Shown one piece after another: positions 16,442 to 21,450 of a stretch of 35,612 nucleotides of DNA. This DNA is from a virus: positions 1 through 35,612 of IMG/VR virus record IMGVR_UViG_3300017969_000001. One strand, 5' to 3'. Made by a program: the position numbers and the translations under genes. The number at the start of each line of letters is the position of its first letter. Positions within the stretch are counted from its first letter, which is position 1. The notes under the pieces were generated by a model. It was not told the DNA's origin. It worked only from the letters and a program-made list of their open reading frames with translations, and did no database searches.

Positions 16442-16954
16442 TCACTTCCCCCCGTTAATCACGGACAGTTTGCCCTCCTGCTTGTCCAAGAAGTCCTCGA
16501 GGCTGCTAGCCCCCTGCTTCTCGTCCATACCCCAGGAGCGGCGCTCGTTCTTCTGAAGGTTGCTCGCCACATCGCCAGCCACCTTGAGAGCCTGCAGAAC
16601 CTTCTGAGGAGCAACCTCAGGGTCGTTGGCCATTTCCTCGATGCGAGTCACGGTCTGGTCCAGCAAGCCAGCGATGCGGTGCGAGATGCCCTTGTGGCGC
16701 TCCAGCACACCCCGCATGCTCTGCTCGGTCTCCTCGATCACAGCGATCACACGACCCTCAGCAGCTTCCTTAGCCTCCTGAATGCTGGCCTTCACCTGCG
16801 TGATAGGAAGGTCCCACTGCTCCTTGGTCTTCCGGTTCCACACCGTCTGCTCAGACATCCCGTAGACATCAGCCAAGGTCTTCACAGGAACACCGTTAGC
16901 CCAATCCCGACGGACCATCTCCCAGACCTTCTCCGGAATCTTCTGACGAGCCAT
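16442..16954 (-). CDS. terS: Probable terminase small subunit (170 aa)
   Basis: The N-terminal 45 residues form a helix-turn-helix (VRRDWANGVPVKTLADVYGM, then SEQTVWNRK) like those of small terminases and transposase-type DNA-binding domains. A long helical oligomerisation part follows at about 60-150 (EAKEAAEGRVIAVIEETEQS), with a short acidic tail. It is the first gene of the late operon and reads away from the divergent control region. Small terminase would select the packaging site, and the large subunit is encoded about 3 kb downstream. A transcription regulator is the main alternative. The ribosome binding site is TAGGGAG. Confidence 0.72.
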   Translation of the reverse strand: MARQKIPEKVWEMVRRDWANGVPVKTLADVYGMSEQTVWNRKTKEQWDLPITQVKASIQEAKEAAEGRVIAVIEETEQSMRGVLERHKGISHRIAGLLDQTVTRIEEMANDPEVAPQKVLQALKVAGDVASNLQKNERRSWGMDEKQGASSLEDFLDKQEGKLSVINGGK

Positions 16955-17037
16955 GAGAAACTCCCTACCGACCCACCTCCCCTAACCCAAACTCTACCCC
17001 CAGAGCAACAACTCCCAAAACCGAGGGTCAACTCGGA

Positions 17038-17052
17038 CTGCCATTGTGGCAG
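17038..17052. promoter_or_regulatory. Palindrome CTGCCA-N3-TGGCAG, copy 1
   Basis: A perfect 6-bp inverted repeat with a 3-base spacer (CTGCCATTGTGGCAG), about 85 bp upstream of terS on the late side. An almost identical copy lies at 18461-18475, on the other side of the first early genes, and a partial one occurs in coding sequence at 15572-15585. The spacing and symmetry suggest a dimeric regulator site. Confidence 0.45.
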
Positions 17053-17423
17053 GTGAGCCGCTAAACATTCTGATTCCTGAGGAAAATCTTAGATCCTTGA
17101 GTTTCTTGCGGCCCATGGTAAGGTACTGTCGTTGGCTTTCGCCACTGCGGAAGGCGGCGATCAAAAAGCCCGCGCAACACAAACCAAACAAATGAGACGA
17201 AGCTCGCTGCTCATTGAGCGGCTCCCTGGGGGGGGGGAATAGGTAGACTTCGAAAATCTGTCTCGAGTTTGTGGGGTGATGTCACATGAAACCGCAACCA
17301 CACCATCACGACCACCCCCACGGCACCAGTGCAGCCACGCCAACATGGGCTAGCTAGCACCTAGCGCCAGCGGGTCGGCTGTGCCCCTAGGTTGCGCCCC
17401 TCCCGGTGTGTTGTTGGCCACCC

Positions 17424-17449
17424 TGTTTCAGTCTTAACCTATTGAAACA
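17424..17449. repeat. Inverted repeat TGTTTCA-N12-TGAAACA
   Basis: Two perfect 7-bp arms separated by 12 bases, one of the more AT-rich stretches of the control region. It lies about 60 bp upstream of the -35 box of the early promoter, a position suited to an activator site. It could also form a weak hairpin. Confidence 0.4.
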
Positions 17450-17505
17450 CCACAACAACCGCCCGGACGCCTAGCCGCCCGTTGGTGCAAAGTTTGTGCG
17501 ACATG

Positions 17506-17534
17506 TTGACACCCTCCCCGGTAACCCCTAAATA
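17506..17534 (+). promoter_or_regulatory. Early sigma-70-type promoter
   Basis: TTGACA at 17506-17511 is a perfect -35 box. TAAATA at 17529-17534 is a good -10 box, and the spacer is the ideal 17 bp. Transcription would begin near 17541, leaving a leader of about 50 bases before the first early gene. It is the best promoter match I see in the control region. Confidence 0.8.
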
Positions 17535-17539
17535 GGGGT
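17524..17539. promoter_or_regulatory. Operator-like perfect dyad over the -10 box
   Basis: ACCCCTA-AA-TAGGGGT is a perfect 7-bp inverted repeat centred exactly on the -10 box of the early promoter. A protein bound here would block polymerase. No repressor gene is recognisable in the window, so the binder could be one of the unknown small early proteins (autoregulation) or a host protein. Confidence 0.5.
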
Positions 17540-17592
17540 AGGCTGGCGCCGTTGCCGGCAGTGCGCAAACCCACAACCCGAGGAGAAAAACA

Positions 17593-17874
17593 ATGCGCAA
17601 CAATTCCCCTATCGCTCAGACCAACAACCCTAGCACCCTGGAGTCATACGCTTGGCGCCTTGTCGAAGAAGCCTGGGCCGCTCAAGACTTCGGCTTGCTC
17701 GGTCACGACAATGAGATCTGCGGTGAGCTTTACGTGATAGAAGCCCGGCTGCGCAGCTTGCCGATTGACCCAGCGGAACGCTTGGCCGCGCTGCAATGGG
17801 CGATTGAGTCGACCGTGAATATCCACGTCACCCGCCCGATCGGCGCCGACGAATTCGAAAAGGGTTGGTTCTAA
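17593..17874 (+). CDS. First early gene, unknown (93 aa)
   Basis: It starts at ATG 17593 after a strong ribosome binding site (GAGGAG) and the leader sequence CCCACAACC, which recurs before several other early genes. The product is mostly helical and acidic (SYAWRLVEEAWAAQDFG, CGELYVIEARLRSL), without membrane segments or metal sites. No family is recognised. As the first gene behind a strong promoter it should be expressed earliest. Phage genes in this position often interfere with host functions, but that is inference only. Confidence 0.7.
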   Translation: MRNNSPIAQTNNPSTLESYAWRLVEEAWAAQDFGLLGHDNEICGELYVIEARLRSLPIDPAERLAALQWAIESTVNIHVTRPIGADEFEKGWF

Positions 17875-17875
17875 A

Positions 17876-18142
17876 ATGCTGAAATTCCAAAACGTTTGCG
17901 GCTCTTTCACCGATACCCCTGGCAATCCCTACGGGGTTATTTGGGACCGTGTTGACCATCTTCAAGCGCCAGCTATCGGTGAGCTTAGGCGCCTGGCGTC
18001 CCGTATCCTTCGAGACCTAGCGGAACCCGGCGCCGTGCTGCCGGAAGGGGTTACCGTCGCTGGGGTTCGTCACCTAGCGCGCATCGTCCACCAGTTGGAC
18101 GGCAGCGAGCTAGTTGAAGTGATCGGGTGGGTATCCGACTAA
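17876..18142 (+). CDS. Second early gene, unknown (88 aa)
   Basis: It follows the first early gene with a 1-base gap and is followed by an intrinsic terminator, so the two form a short transcription unit. The N-terminus is a beta-like stretch (LKFQNVCGSFTDTPGNPYG). Residues 30-80 look helical (GELRRLASRILRDLAEPG, VRHLARIVHQLDGSEL). No family or active-site motif is recognised. Function is unknown. Confidence 0.68.
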   Translation: MLKFQNVCGSFTDTPGNPYGVIWDRVDHLQAPAIGELRRLASRILRDLAEPGAVLPEGVTVAGVRHLARIVHQLDGSELVEVIGWVSD

Positions 18143-18170
18143 CCGTAAACCCAAACAATCAACCGAGGGA

Positions 18171-18203
18171 GGGGCGCCGCACGGTGCCCCTTCTTTGTTT
18201 TTG
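18171..18203 (+). terminator. Intrinsic terminator after the first early unit
   Basis: GGGGCGCC pairs with GGTGCCCC (one G-U pair) around a GCAC loop, followed by the T-rich tract TTCTTTGTTTTTG. It lies 28 bp after the stop codon of the second early gene. Genes beyond it need read-through, anti-termination or a second promoter. Confidence 0.85.
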
Positions 18204-18339
18204 TCCCTAGGCTTGCGCAGCGGGGCCAAACGACGCCGCAAAGCTCGAAACCCATAGGGAGACCTAGATAGAACCCCGCAAACGCTCAAAAGGCGCCTTT
18301 ATTGCCGCCCTAGCTTACCCCGCCATTTATACGTGCGCG

Positions 18340-18377
18340 GCCATATCCCTTAGTACCTAAGTGATAAGGGATATGGC
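18340..18377. repeat. Perfect 13-bp inverted repeat
   Basis: GCCATATCCCTTA and TAAGGGATATGGC are perfect reverse complements separated by 12 bases (GTACCTAAGTGA). As RNA or single-stranded DNA it would form a stable stem-loop. There is no T tract, so termination is unlikely. An origin structure, operator pair or RNA processing site is possible. Confidence 0.75.
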
Positions 18378-18460
18378 TTAGAGAAGCCGTCGCCCATCCG
18401 GTTTCTGCGACAATCAAAAATCGCAGCCGCAGAAAGCCCTAACCCGTTGAAAACACACGC

Positions 18461-18475
18461 CTGCCATTTTGGCAG
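18461..18475. promoter_or_regulatory. Palindrome CTGCCA-N3-TGGCAG, copy 2
   Basis: CTGCCATTTTGGCAG is identical to the copy at 17038-17052 except for the 3-base centre. Both lie in non-coding DNA that flanks the first early unit, as expected for a regulator that controls both sides. Confidence 0.45.
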
Positions 18476-18513
18476 TCAAAGCCGCCGGTCTGTGCAAAAT
18501 CAACCACTTATAG

Positions 18514-18543
18514 GGAGGTGATCGCGCGGGCATGCGGCGCTAG
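18514..18543 (+). promoter_or_regulatory. Full-length Shine-Dalgarno site with three-codon ORF
   Basis: GGAGGTGATC (18514-18523) is fully complementary to the usual 3' end of 16S rRNA. After 8 bases comes ATG CGG CGC TAG (18532-18543). A leader minigene or a ribosome standby site upstream of the first conserved hairpin is possible. The spacing from the GGAGG core (13 bases) is longer than ideal. Confidence 0.35.
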
Positions 18544-18590
18544 GCGGAGGGGAGGGAGGGAGTTCAAGTCGGTCTCAGCGATGCCAGGGA

Positions 18591-18635
18591 CCCTTGTTCG
18601 CCCTTCTGAACGTAGTGAAGAAGGGCTCACAAGGG
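18591..18635 (+). promoter_or_regulatory. Conserved early hairpin, copy A
   Basis: Outer arms CCCTTGT and ACAAGGG pair perfectly, as do inner arms GCCCTTCT and AGAAGGGC, around the invariant apex core GAACGTAGTGA (18608-18618). The arm sequences are unrelated to those of copies B-D, yet pairing is kept, which is strong evidence for a selected structure. The start codon of the next gene (18654) follows 18 bp later. Confidence 0.8.
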
Positions 18636-18653
18636 GGCCAGGGAGGGAAGCCG

Positions 18654-18851
18654 ATGAAACCGCAAACCTTTGAGCAATGGTACGCTGCCTGCGACCGGAT
18701 CTGTCTCCATGCCTTCGGCATGGGTGTTGAGGATTTCGCTGATGGGCCGTCTGCAGACTCCTATGAGTCTGGTGAGTCGCCCCGTGAATACGTCTTTGAA
18801 ACGTTGCCAGAATACGACGACATGCTTCGTCACTTCTTGGAGGAATCATGA
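18654..18851 (+). CDS. Unknown small acidic protein (65 aa)
   Basis: The frame is open further upstream, but I choose ATG 18654 (MKPQTFEQWYAAC) because GGGAGGGAAG precedes it and the hairpin lies just before. The product is acidic with a helical N-terminus and a Ser/Asp/Glu-rich centre (FADGPSADSYESGESP). Its TGA overlaps the next ATG (ATGA). Small proteins with this look, an FxxWYxxxD start and an acidic C-terminus, are frequent in phage early regions, but I cannot name a family or function. Confidence 0.68.
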   Translation: MKPQTFEQWYAACDRICLHAFGMGVEDFADGPSADSYESGESPREYVFETLPEYDDMLRHFLEES

Positions 18852-19063
18852 GTAAAACCAAGTACTTTCGTTTGTACGCCAAAGAGTCTGGCGCCAGCAG
18901 GTTTCGACCGGTCGATTGGTCTAGCGGAGCTACAGTTATCAACCTGATTTATGCGACGCTCTTCCCCGAAGGGGAAGCCAAGCGGTTGCGTGAAAGCCTG
19001 CCCGAACTGGCGGATCTCAACCCAGGCTGGGCTTTCGAAGTCCGACCGGTGAGCAACGGCTAA
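18848..19063 (+). CDS. Unknown small protein (71 aa)
   Basis: The start ATG overlaps the preceding stop and the ribosome binding site is TTGGAGGAA. The product begins as a beta strand (KYFRLYAKESGASRFRPVDW) and continues as a helix (KRLRESLPELADLNPGWAFE). Sequences of the type YFRLYAKxxGxxxFRPVD occur in several phage small proteins of unknown role. There are no cysteines and no membrane segment. Conserved hairpin B follows 8 bp after its stop. Confidence 0.68.
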   Translation: MSKTKYFRLYAKESGASRFRPVDWSSGATVINLIYATLFPEGEAKRLRESLPELADLNPGWAFEVRPVSNG

Positions 19064-19071
19064 AACCCTAC

Positions 19072-19106
19072 GGTAAGCCCCCTGAACGTAGTGAAGGGGG
19101 CGTACC
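19072..19106 (+). promoter_or_regulatory. Conserved early hairpin, copy B
   Basis: GGTA pairs with TACC, then an A-G mismatch, then GCCCCCT pairs with AGGGGGC around the apex core GAACGTAGTGA (19084-19094). Flanks ACCCTAC and CTAGAACCCACAA are shared with copies C and D. It lies 28 bp upstream of the next start codon. Confidence 0.82.
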
Positions 19107-19134
19107 TAGAACCCACAACCACAGAGGAGCAGCC

Positions 19135-19965
19135 ATGGATGTCTACAAGTACATCAAGCGTCGTTGGAACGGCGTGTCTTTCGTCACTACCTCGCCGATC
19201 GATGGCAGCAAGGTCTTGAACCTTGTGTCTCTTGGGTCGGGCAACACCAAGACCGGGAACATGATCCAGACTTGGCACCTTCCCTACGGGAAGGACCCGA
19301 TCGAAGCCCGGCGCGGCGGATCCGGTGACCGCGGCGTTTGCGGTGACTGCCCGCACCGGGCAAAGCCCGGCCAAAAGGTAGGATCCTGCTACGTCATCGG
19401 CGTAGCTATCCGGGGCGTTCATGATGCCTACCTTCGTGGCCGCTACCCTGACCTGGCTGATGTCGCTGAGGAACTGAACAAAAGCCGAATCGCTGTGCTT
19501 GCTAACATCGGCAATGGACGCCAGGTCCGATTGGGGTCCTACGGTGATCCTACCGTGATGGGTTCGACCATGGCACAGGCGCTGACCGCCCTCGCTAGCT
19601 CGTGGATGGGCTACACTCACCAGTGGCGCAACGAGCATTCACAGTGGGCCAAGAATCTGCTGATGGCGTCTGCCGATAGCGTCTCCGACGCTACTAGGGC
19701 GAGCCGGGACGGCTGGCGCTACTTCGCCGTTTATCCAAAGGATATTGCCCCGAAGGATGCGCTGTCGCAGTTGCGTGCTAACGGCGACAAGGTCGCCAAG
19801 TGCCCGGCCAGCTATGAAGCTGGCCAGCGCGTCACTTGCTCGACTTGCCCCATGAAATGCAGCGGGGCCATCAGCAACCGCCACAACGTGGCGATTCAAG
19901 CCCACGGCGCACCAAGCGTTATGGCCCGTTACCGTGAGAATGTCGCTGGCAACTGGCAATCCTAA
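19135..19965 (+). CDS. Conserved cysteine-rich phage protein of unknown function (276 aa)
   Basis: Central features are TGNMIQTWHLPYG (about 38-50), a first cysteine group CGDCPHR...GSCYV (69-86), ALASSWMGYTHQW (152-164), and a second group AKCPASYEAG...CSTCPMKCSG (222-243). The spacing suggests one or two metal or Fe-S sites. I believe this family is widespread in phages (possibly DUF7227, from memory, unchecked). RGRYPD, VRLGSYGDP and WRYFAVYPKD are other fixed-looking motifs. It is flanked by conserved hairpins B and C, so it is its own expression block. A metal-dependent enzyme or nucleic-acid-binding protein is plausible, but function is unknown. Confidence 0.8.
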   Translation: MDVYKYIKRRWNGVSFVTTSPIDGSKVLNLVSLGSGNTKTGNMIQTWHLPYGKDPIEARRGGSGDRGVCGDCPHRAKPGQKVGSCYVIGVAIRGVHDAYLRGRYPDLADVAEELNKSRIAVLANIGNGRQVRLGSYGDPTVMGSTMAQALTALASSWMGYTHQWRNEHSQWAKNLLMASADSVSDATRASRDGWRYFAVYPKDIAPKDALSQLRANGDKVAKCPASYEAGQRVTCSTCPMKCSGAISNRHNVAIQAHGAPSVMARYRENVAGNWQS

Positions 19966-19971
19966 CCCTAC

Positions 19972-20008
19972 GGTATCCCCCCCTGAACGTAGTGAAGGGG
20001 GGGTTACC
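19972..20008 (+). promoter_or_regulatory. Conserved early hairpin, copy C
   Basis: GGTA pairs with TACC, a T-T mismatch follows, then seven C and T pair with A and seven G around the apex core GAACGTAGTGA (19985-19995). Nearly identical to copy D. It begins 6 bp after the preceding stop codon and ends 28 bp before the next start. Confidence 0.82.
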
Positions 20009-20036
20009 TAGACCCCACAAACCAACGGAGGCCATC

Positions 20037-20414
20037 ATGGCTCATGAAACCTGCTTTGATCGTATCGACGAGGCCCTTGAAAACCGGGCTAGCGATTTTG
20101 AAACCTACATGAACAGCAGCGATGCCTACGAAGAGGGCTGTGAGAATGCTGGCATCGGACCATTCTACGAATACGGCCTATGCTTCGACGTGGTGACGTC
20201 GAGCGACGACGATCACGAGGAACTGCCGGTCGAATACTGCCGTTTCGTCATGTCTACCGGAGGCCCAGGTGATGAGATCCGGTTTTTCCCTTCGGGACGC
20301 ATCGAATACTGGTTCCTAGACTGGTTCGATGGGGCTTGCCGCGACGTCACCAGTGAAGACTGGGCGCAGTGGCTATGGGATACCTTCGATGACCTAGGGA
20401 TGCTGCCCTTCTAG
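20037..20414 (+). CDS. Conserved small phage protein (125 aa)
   Basis: The frame is open into the hairpin, but ATG 20037 (MAHETCFDR) has a good ribosome binding site (ACGGAGG). The product is acidic and contains EYGLCFDVV, a GGPGDEIRFF strand turn and YWFLDWFDGACRDV, motifs I know from many uncharacterised small phage proteins near replication genes. No catalytic residues are evident. Function is unknown. A 68-bp gap containing a small hairpin (GGCGGA/TCCGCC) separates it from the next gene. Confidence 0.75.
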   Translation: MAHETCFDRIDEALENRASDFETYMNSSDAYEEGCENAGIGPFYEYGLCFDVVTSSDDDHEELPVEYCRFVMSTGGPGDEIRFFPSGRIEYWFLDWFDGACRDVTSEDWAQWLWDTFDDLGMLPF

Positions 20415-20482
20415 ACAACGCCCGGCGGAGCGTATCCGCCCCAGCCGTAACGGGGGATCGGCGCCCTACACTTGGAGAATAG

Positions 20483-20647
20483 ATGGATATCGAGCGCATT
20501 GAACGTGAACTAGAGGAGGTCAAGCGGGCCGTGGATAACTATATGGCGGCAGGGCCGTCCGTTTGCTGGGGCGAGAACTACCACAAGGCCTGCTACAGGG
20601 AGGCCATGCTTACTCGGAAGCTGGCCGAAGTGAAGGGGGAGAAATGA
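20483..20647 (+). CDS. Unknown small helical protein (54 aa)
   Basis: The ORF runs from ATG 20483 (ribosome binding site TTGGAG) to TGA 20645-20647, overlapping the next ATG. Residues 1-20 and 35-54 look helical and charged (DIERIERELEEVKRAV, YREAMLTRKLAEVKGEK), with a short aromatic loop (SVCWGENYH) between, suggesting a helical hairpin. No family is recognised. Confidence 0.62.
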   Translation: MDIERIERELEEVKRAVDNYMAAGPSVCWGENYHKACYREAMLTRKLAEVKGEK

Positions 20648-20865
20648 GCACCATTTTCAAGTGCGATGAGTGCGGCGGTACTGAGGTCTATGAGCTGGTG
20701 TGGGTCAACCCCAACGATGGCGATACAGTGGAGGGGCCTGGCCGCACTTGGTGTGACGACTGTCAGCAAGAGGGATCCAGCATCACCGCCGTGCGTGGAG
20801 GCGATGCTCCATCCATGTTTAGCTCGCTGGCCATCGCACTCAAGCCTGATTTTACCTTCGGCTGA
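20644..20865 (+). CDS. Small zinc-ribbon protein (73 aa)
   Basis: Two CxxC pairs (CDEC at 7-10 and CDDC at 37-40) with an intervening beta-hairpin (TEVYELVWVNPNDGDTVEG) form a typical zinc ribbon. The rest is a short tail. I choose ATG 20644, which overlaps the preceding stop (ATGA). Such proteins bind nucleic acid or partner proteins. The specific role is unknown. Conserved hairpin D begins 8 bp after its stop. Confidence 0.72.
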   Translation: MSTIFKCDECGGTEVYELVWVNPNDGDTVEGPGRTWCDDCQQEGSSITAVRGGDAPSMFSSLAIALKPDFTFG

Positions 20866-20873
20866 CACCCTAC

Positions 20874-20910
20874 GGTATCCCCCCCTGAACGTAGTGAAGG
20901 GGGGGTTACC
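20874..20910 (+). promoter_or_regulatory. Conserved early hairpin, copy D
   Basis: The same structure as copy C: GGTA/TACC, a T-T mismatch, then seven C plus T pairing with A plus seven G around GAACGTAGTGA (20887-20897). Flanks ACCCTAC and CTAGAACCCAA are retained. The next start codon is 41 bp downstream. Confidence 0.82.
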
Positions 20911-20951
20911 TAGAACCCAACCCAAACAACCACATCCCACTGGAGGAAAAC

Positions 20952-21158
20952 ATGACCATTATCGACACCATCATGGACGAGATCGACACTGCTGATGTGC
21001 TGGAAGCTGCCATCGAAGGCGTGCTGAATGCCCTGATGCCCGAGATCGAAGACGAGATTGAATGCATGATCGAGCACGGCGAGGCCCCGGAGGATGACCG
21101 TGAAGAAATGCTGTCTGCTGCTCGGGAGGCTTTGGCTGGCAGGGTTACCGCATCATGA
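20952..21158 (+). CDS. Unknown acidic protein (68 aa)
   Basis: It starts after a good ribosome binding site (TGGAGGAA). The product is strongly acidic and helical (TIIDTIMDEIDTADVLEAA, PEIEDEIECMIEHGEAPEDD), with about 20 Asp/Glu in 68 residues. Highly acidic small early proteins can act as DNA mimics against restriction or nucleoid proteins, but this is only a composition argument. Its TGA overlaps the next ATG. Confidence 0.7.
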   Translation: MTIIDTIMDEIDTADVLEAAIEGVLNALMPEIEDEIECMIEHGEAPEDDREEMLSAAREALAGRVTAS

Positions 21159-21304
21159 TCGGAGGGATCGCAGCGATAGCTGCTGCTGTGCTGGTTGTCA
21201 CAGCGGTTGAATCGGTCCGTATCCGCAACGAAGAGACCGAGCGGCGGCGGCGTATGGATGAAGCATTCGAACGTTGGGCGCAGGCCCAGGAGGAGGAGCA
21301 ATGA
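21155..21304 (+). CDS. Small membrane-anchored protein (49 aa)
   Basis: The ORF is ATG 21155 to TGA 21304, with stop/start overlaps at both ends. Residues 2-18 form a single membrane segment (IGGIAAIAAAVLVVTAV). The rest is a charged cytoplasmic helix (RIRNEETERRRRMDEAF) ending in Glu. It may be a membrane-bound regulator or superinfection factor. No family is recognised. Confidence 0.65.
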   Translation: MIGGIAAIAAAVLVVTAVESVRIRNEETERRRRMDEAFERWAQAQEEEQ

Positions 21305-21450
21305 CCAGAAACACAGAGCCCGAGTTGTACAACGAAGAATACAACCCCGACGCCCACGTCGGGTACTGCCCTGATTGCCTCCGTGACTACGGCCACGGGC
21401 ACCACTGCTGTGCATGCGATGATGACATCGAGGAGGAGGAGGAGGAATGA
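21301..21450 (+). CDS. Small cysteine/histidine-rich zinc-binding protein (49 aa)
   Basis: The ORF is ATG 21301 to TGA 21450, overlapping both neighbours. It has CPDC at 23-26 and a Gly/His/Cys cluster (GHGHHCCAC at 31-39), which together could hold one or two zinc ions, followed by a poly-acidic tail of consecutive Asp and Glu. No family is recognised. It belongs to a run of tiny overlapping early genes. Confidence 0.65.
   Translation: MTRNTEPELYNEEYNPDAHVGYCPDCLRDYGHGHHCCACDDDIEEEEEE

Larger units (their letters stand above)
16955..17592. promoter_or_regulatory. Divergent early/late control region (638 bp)
   Basis: No convincing gene is present. The region separates the minus-strand late operon from the plus-strand early genes. 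It holds a palindrome (17038-17052), a run of ten G (17228-17237), an inverted repeat (17424-17449) and a near-consensus promoter with an operator-like dyad (17506-17539). I could not find a good minus-strand promoter for the late genes, so late transcription may need an activator. This is also a natural place for a replication origin, but no iterons are visible. Confidence 0.7.
18204..18590. other. Non-coding region with several inverted repeats
   Basis: No supported gene lies in this stretch. It contains a 12-bp perfect palindrome (AAAGGCGCCTTT, 18289-18300), a 13-bp inverted repeat (18340-18377), the second CTGCCA-N3-TGGCAG palindrome (18461-18475) and a very strong ribosome binding site with a three-codon ORF (18514-18543). 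Together with the hairpin that follows it looks like a regulatory or replication region. Only weak promoter-like boxes are visible. Confidence 0.6.

Noticed and set aside
17214-17242. Possible promoter TTGAGC with GAATAG
   Set aside because: Poor -10 match, and its spacer is mostly the G run. The 17506 promoter is far better.
18561-18580. T-arm-like sequence (AGTTCAAGTC) as a tRNA
   Set aside because: No acceptor, anticodon or D arm can be paired around it.
18594-18653. Longer start for the 65-aa gene at 18654
   Set aside because: The added residues are encoded by the conserved hairpin, and the purine-rich ribosome binding site lies just before ATG 18654.
18591-20910. The four hairpins as intrinsic terminators
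   Set aside because: They lack a following T run and instead precede ribosome binding sites. Only 18171-18203 has terminator features.
18591-20910. The four hairpins as N4-type virion RNA polymerase promoters
   Set aside because: The GNA-type triloop is reminiscent, but no giant virion RNA polymerase or other phage RNA polymerase is encoded, and the stems are longer than N4 promoters.
18591-20910. The repeated hairpins as a CRISPR array
   Set aside because: Repeats are about 450-950 bp apart with genes between them and no spacer pattern or cas genes.
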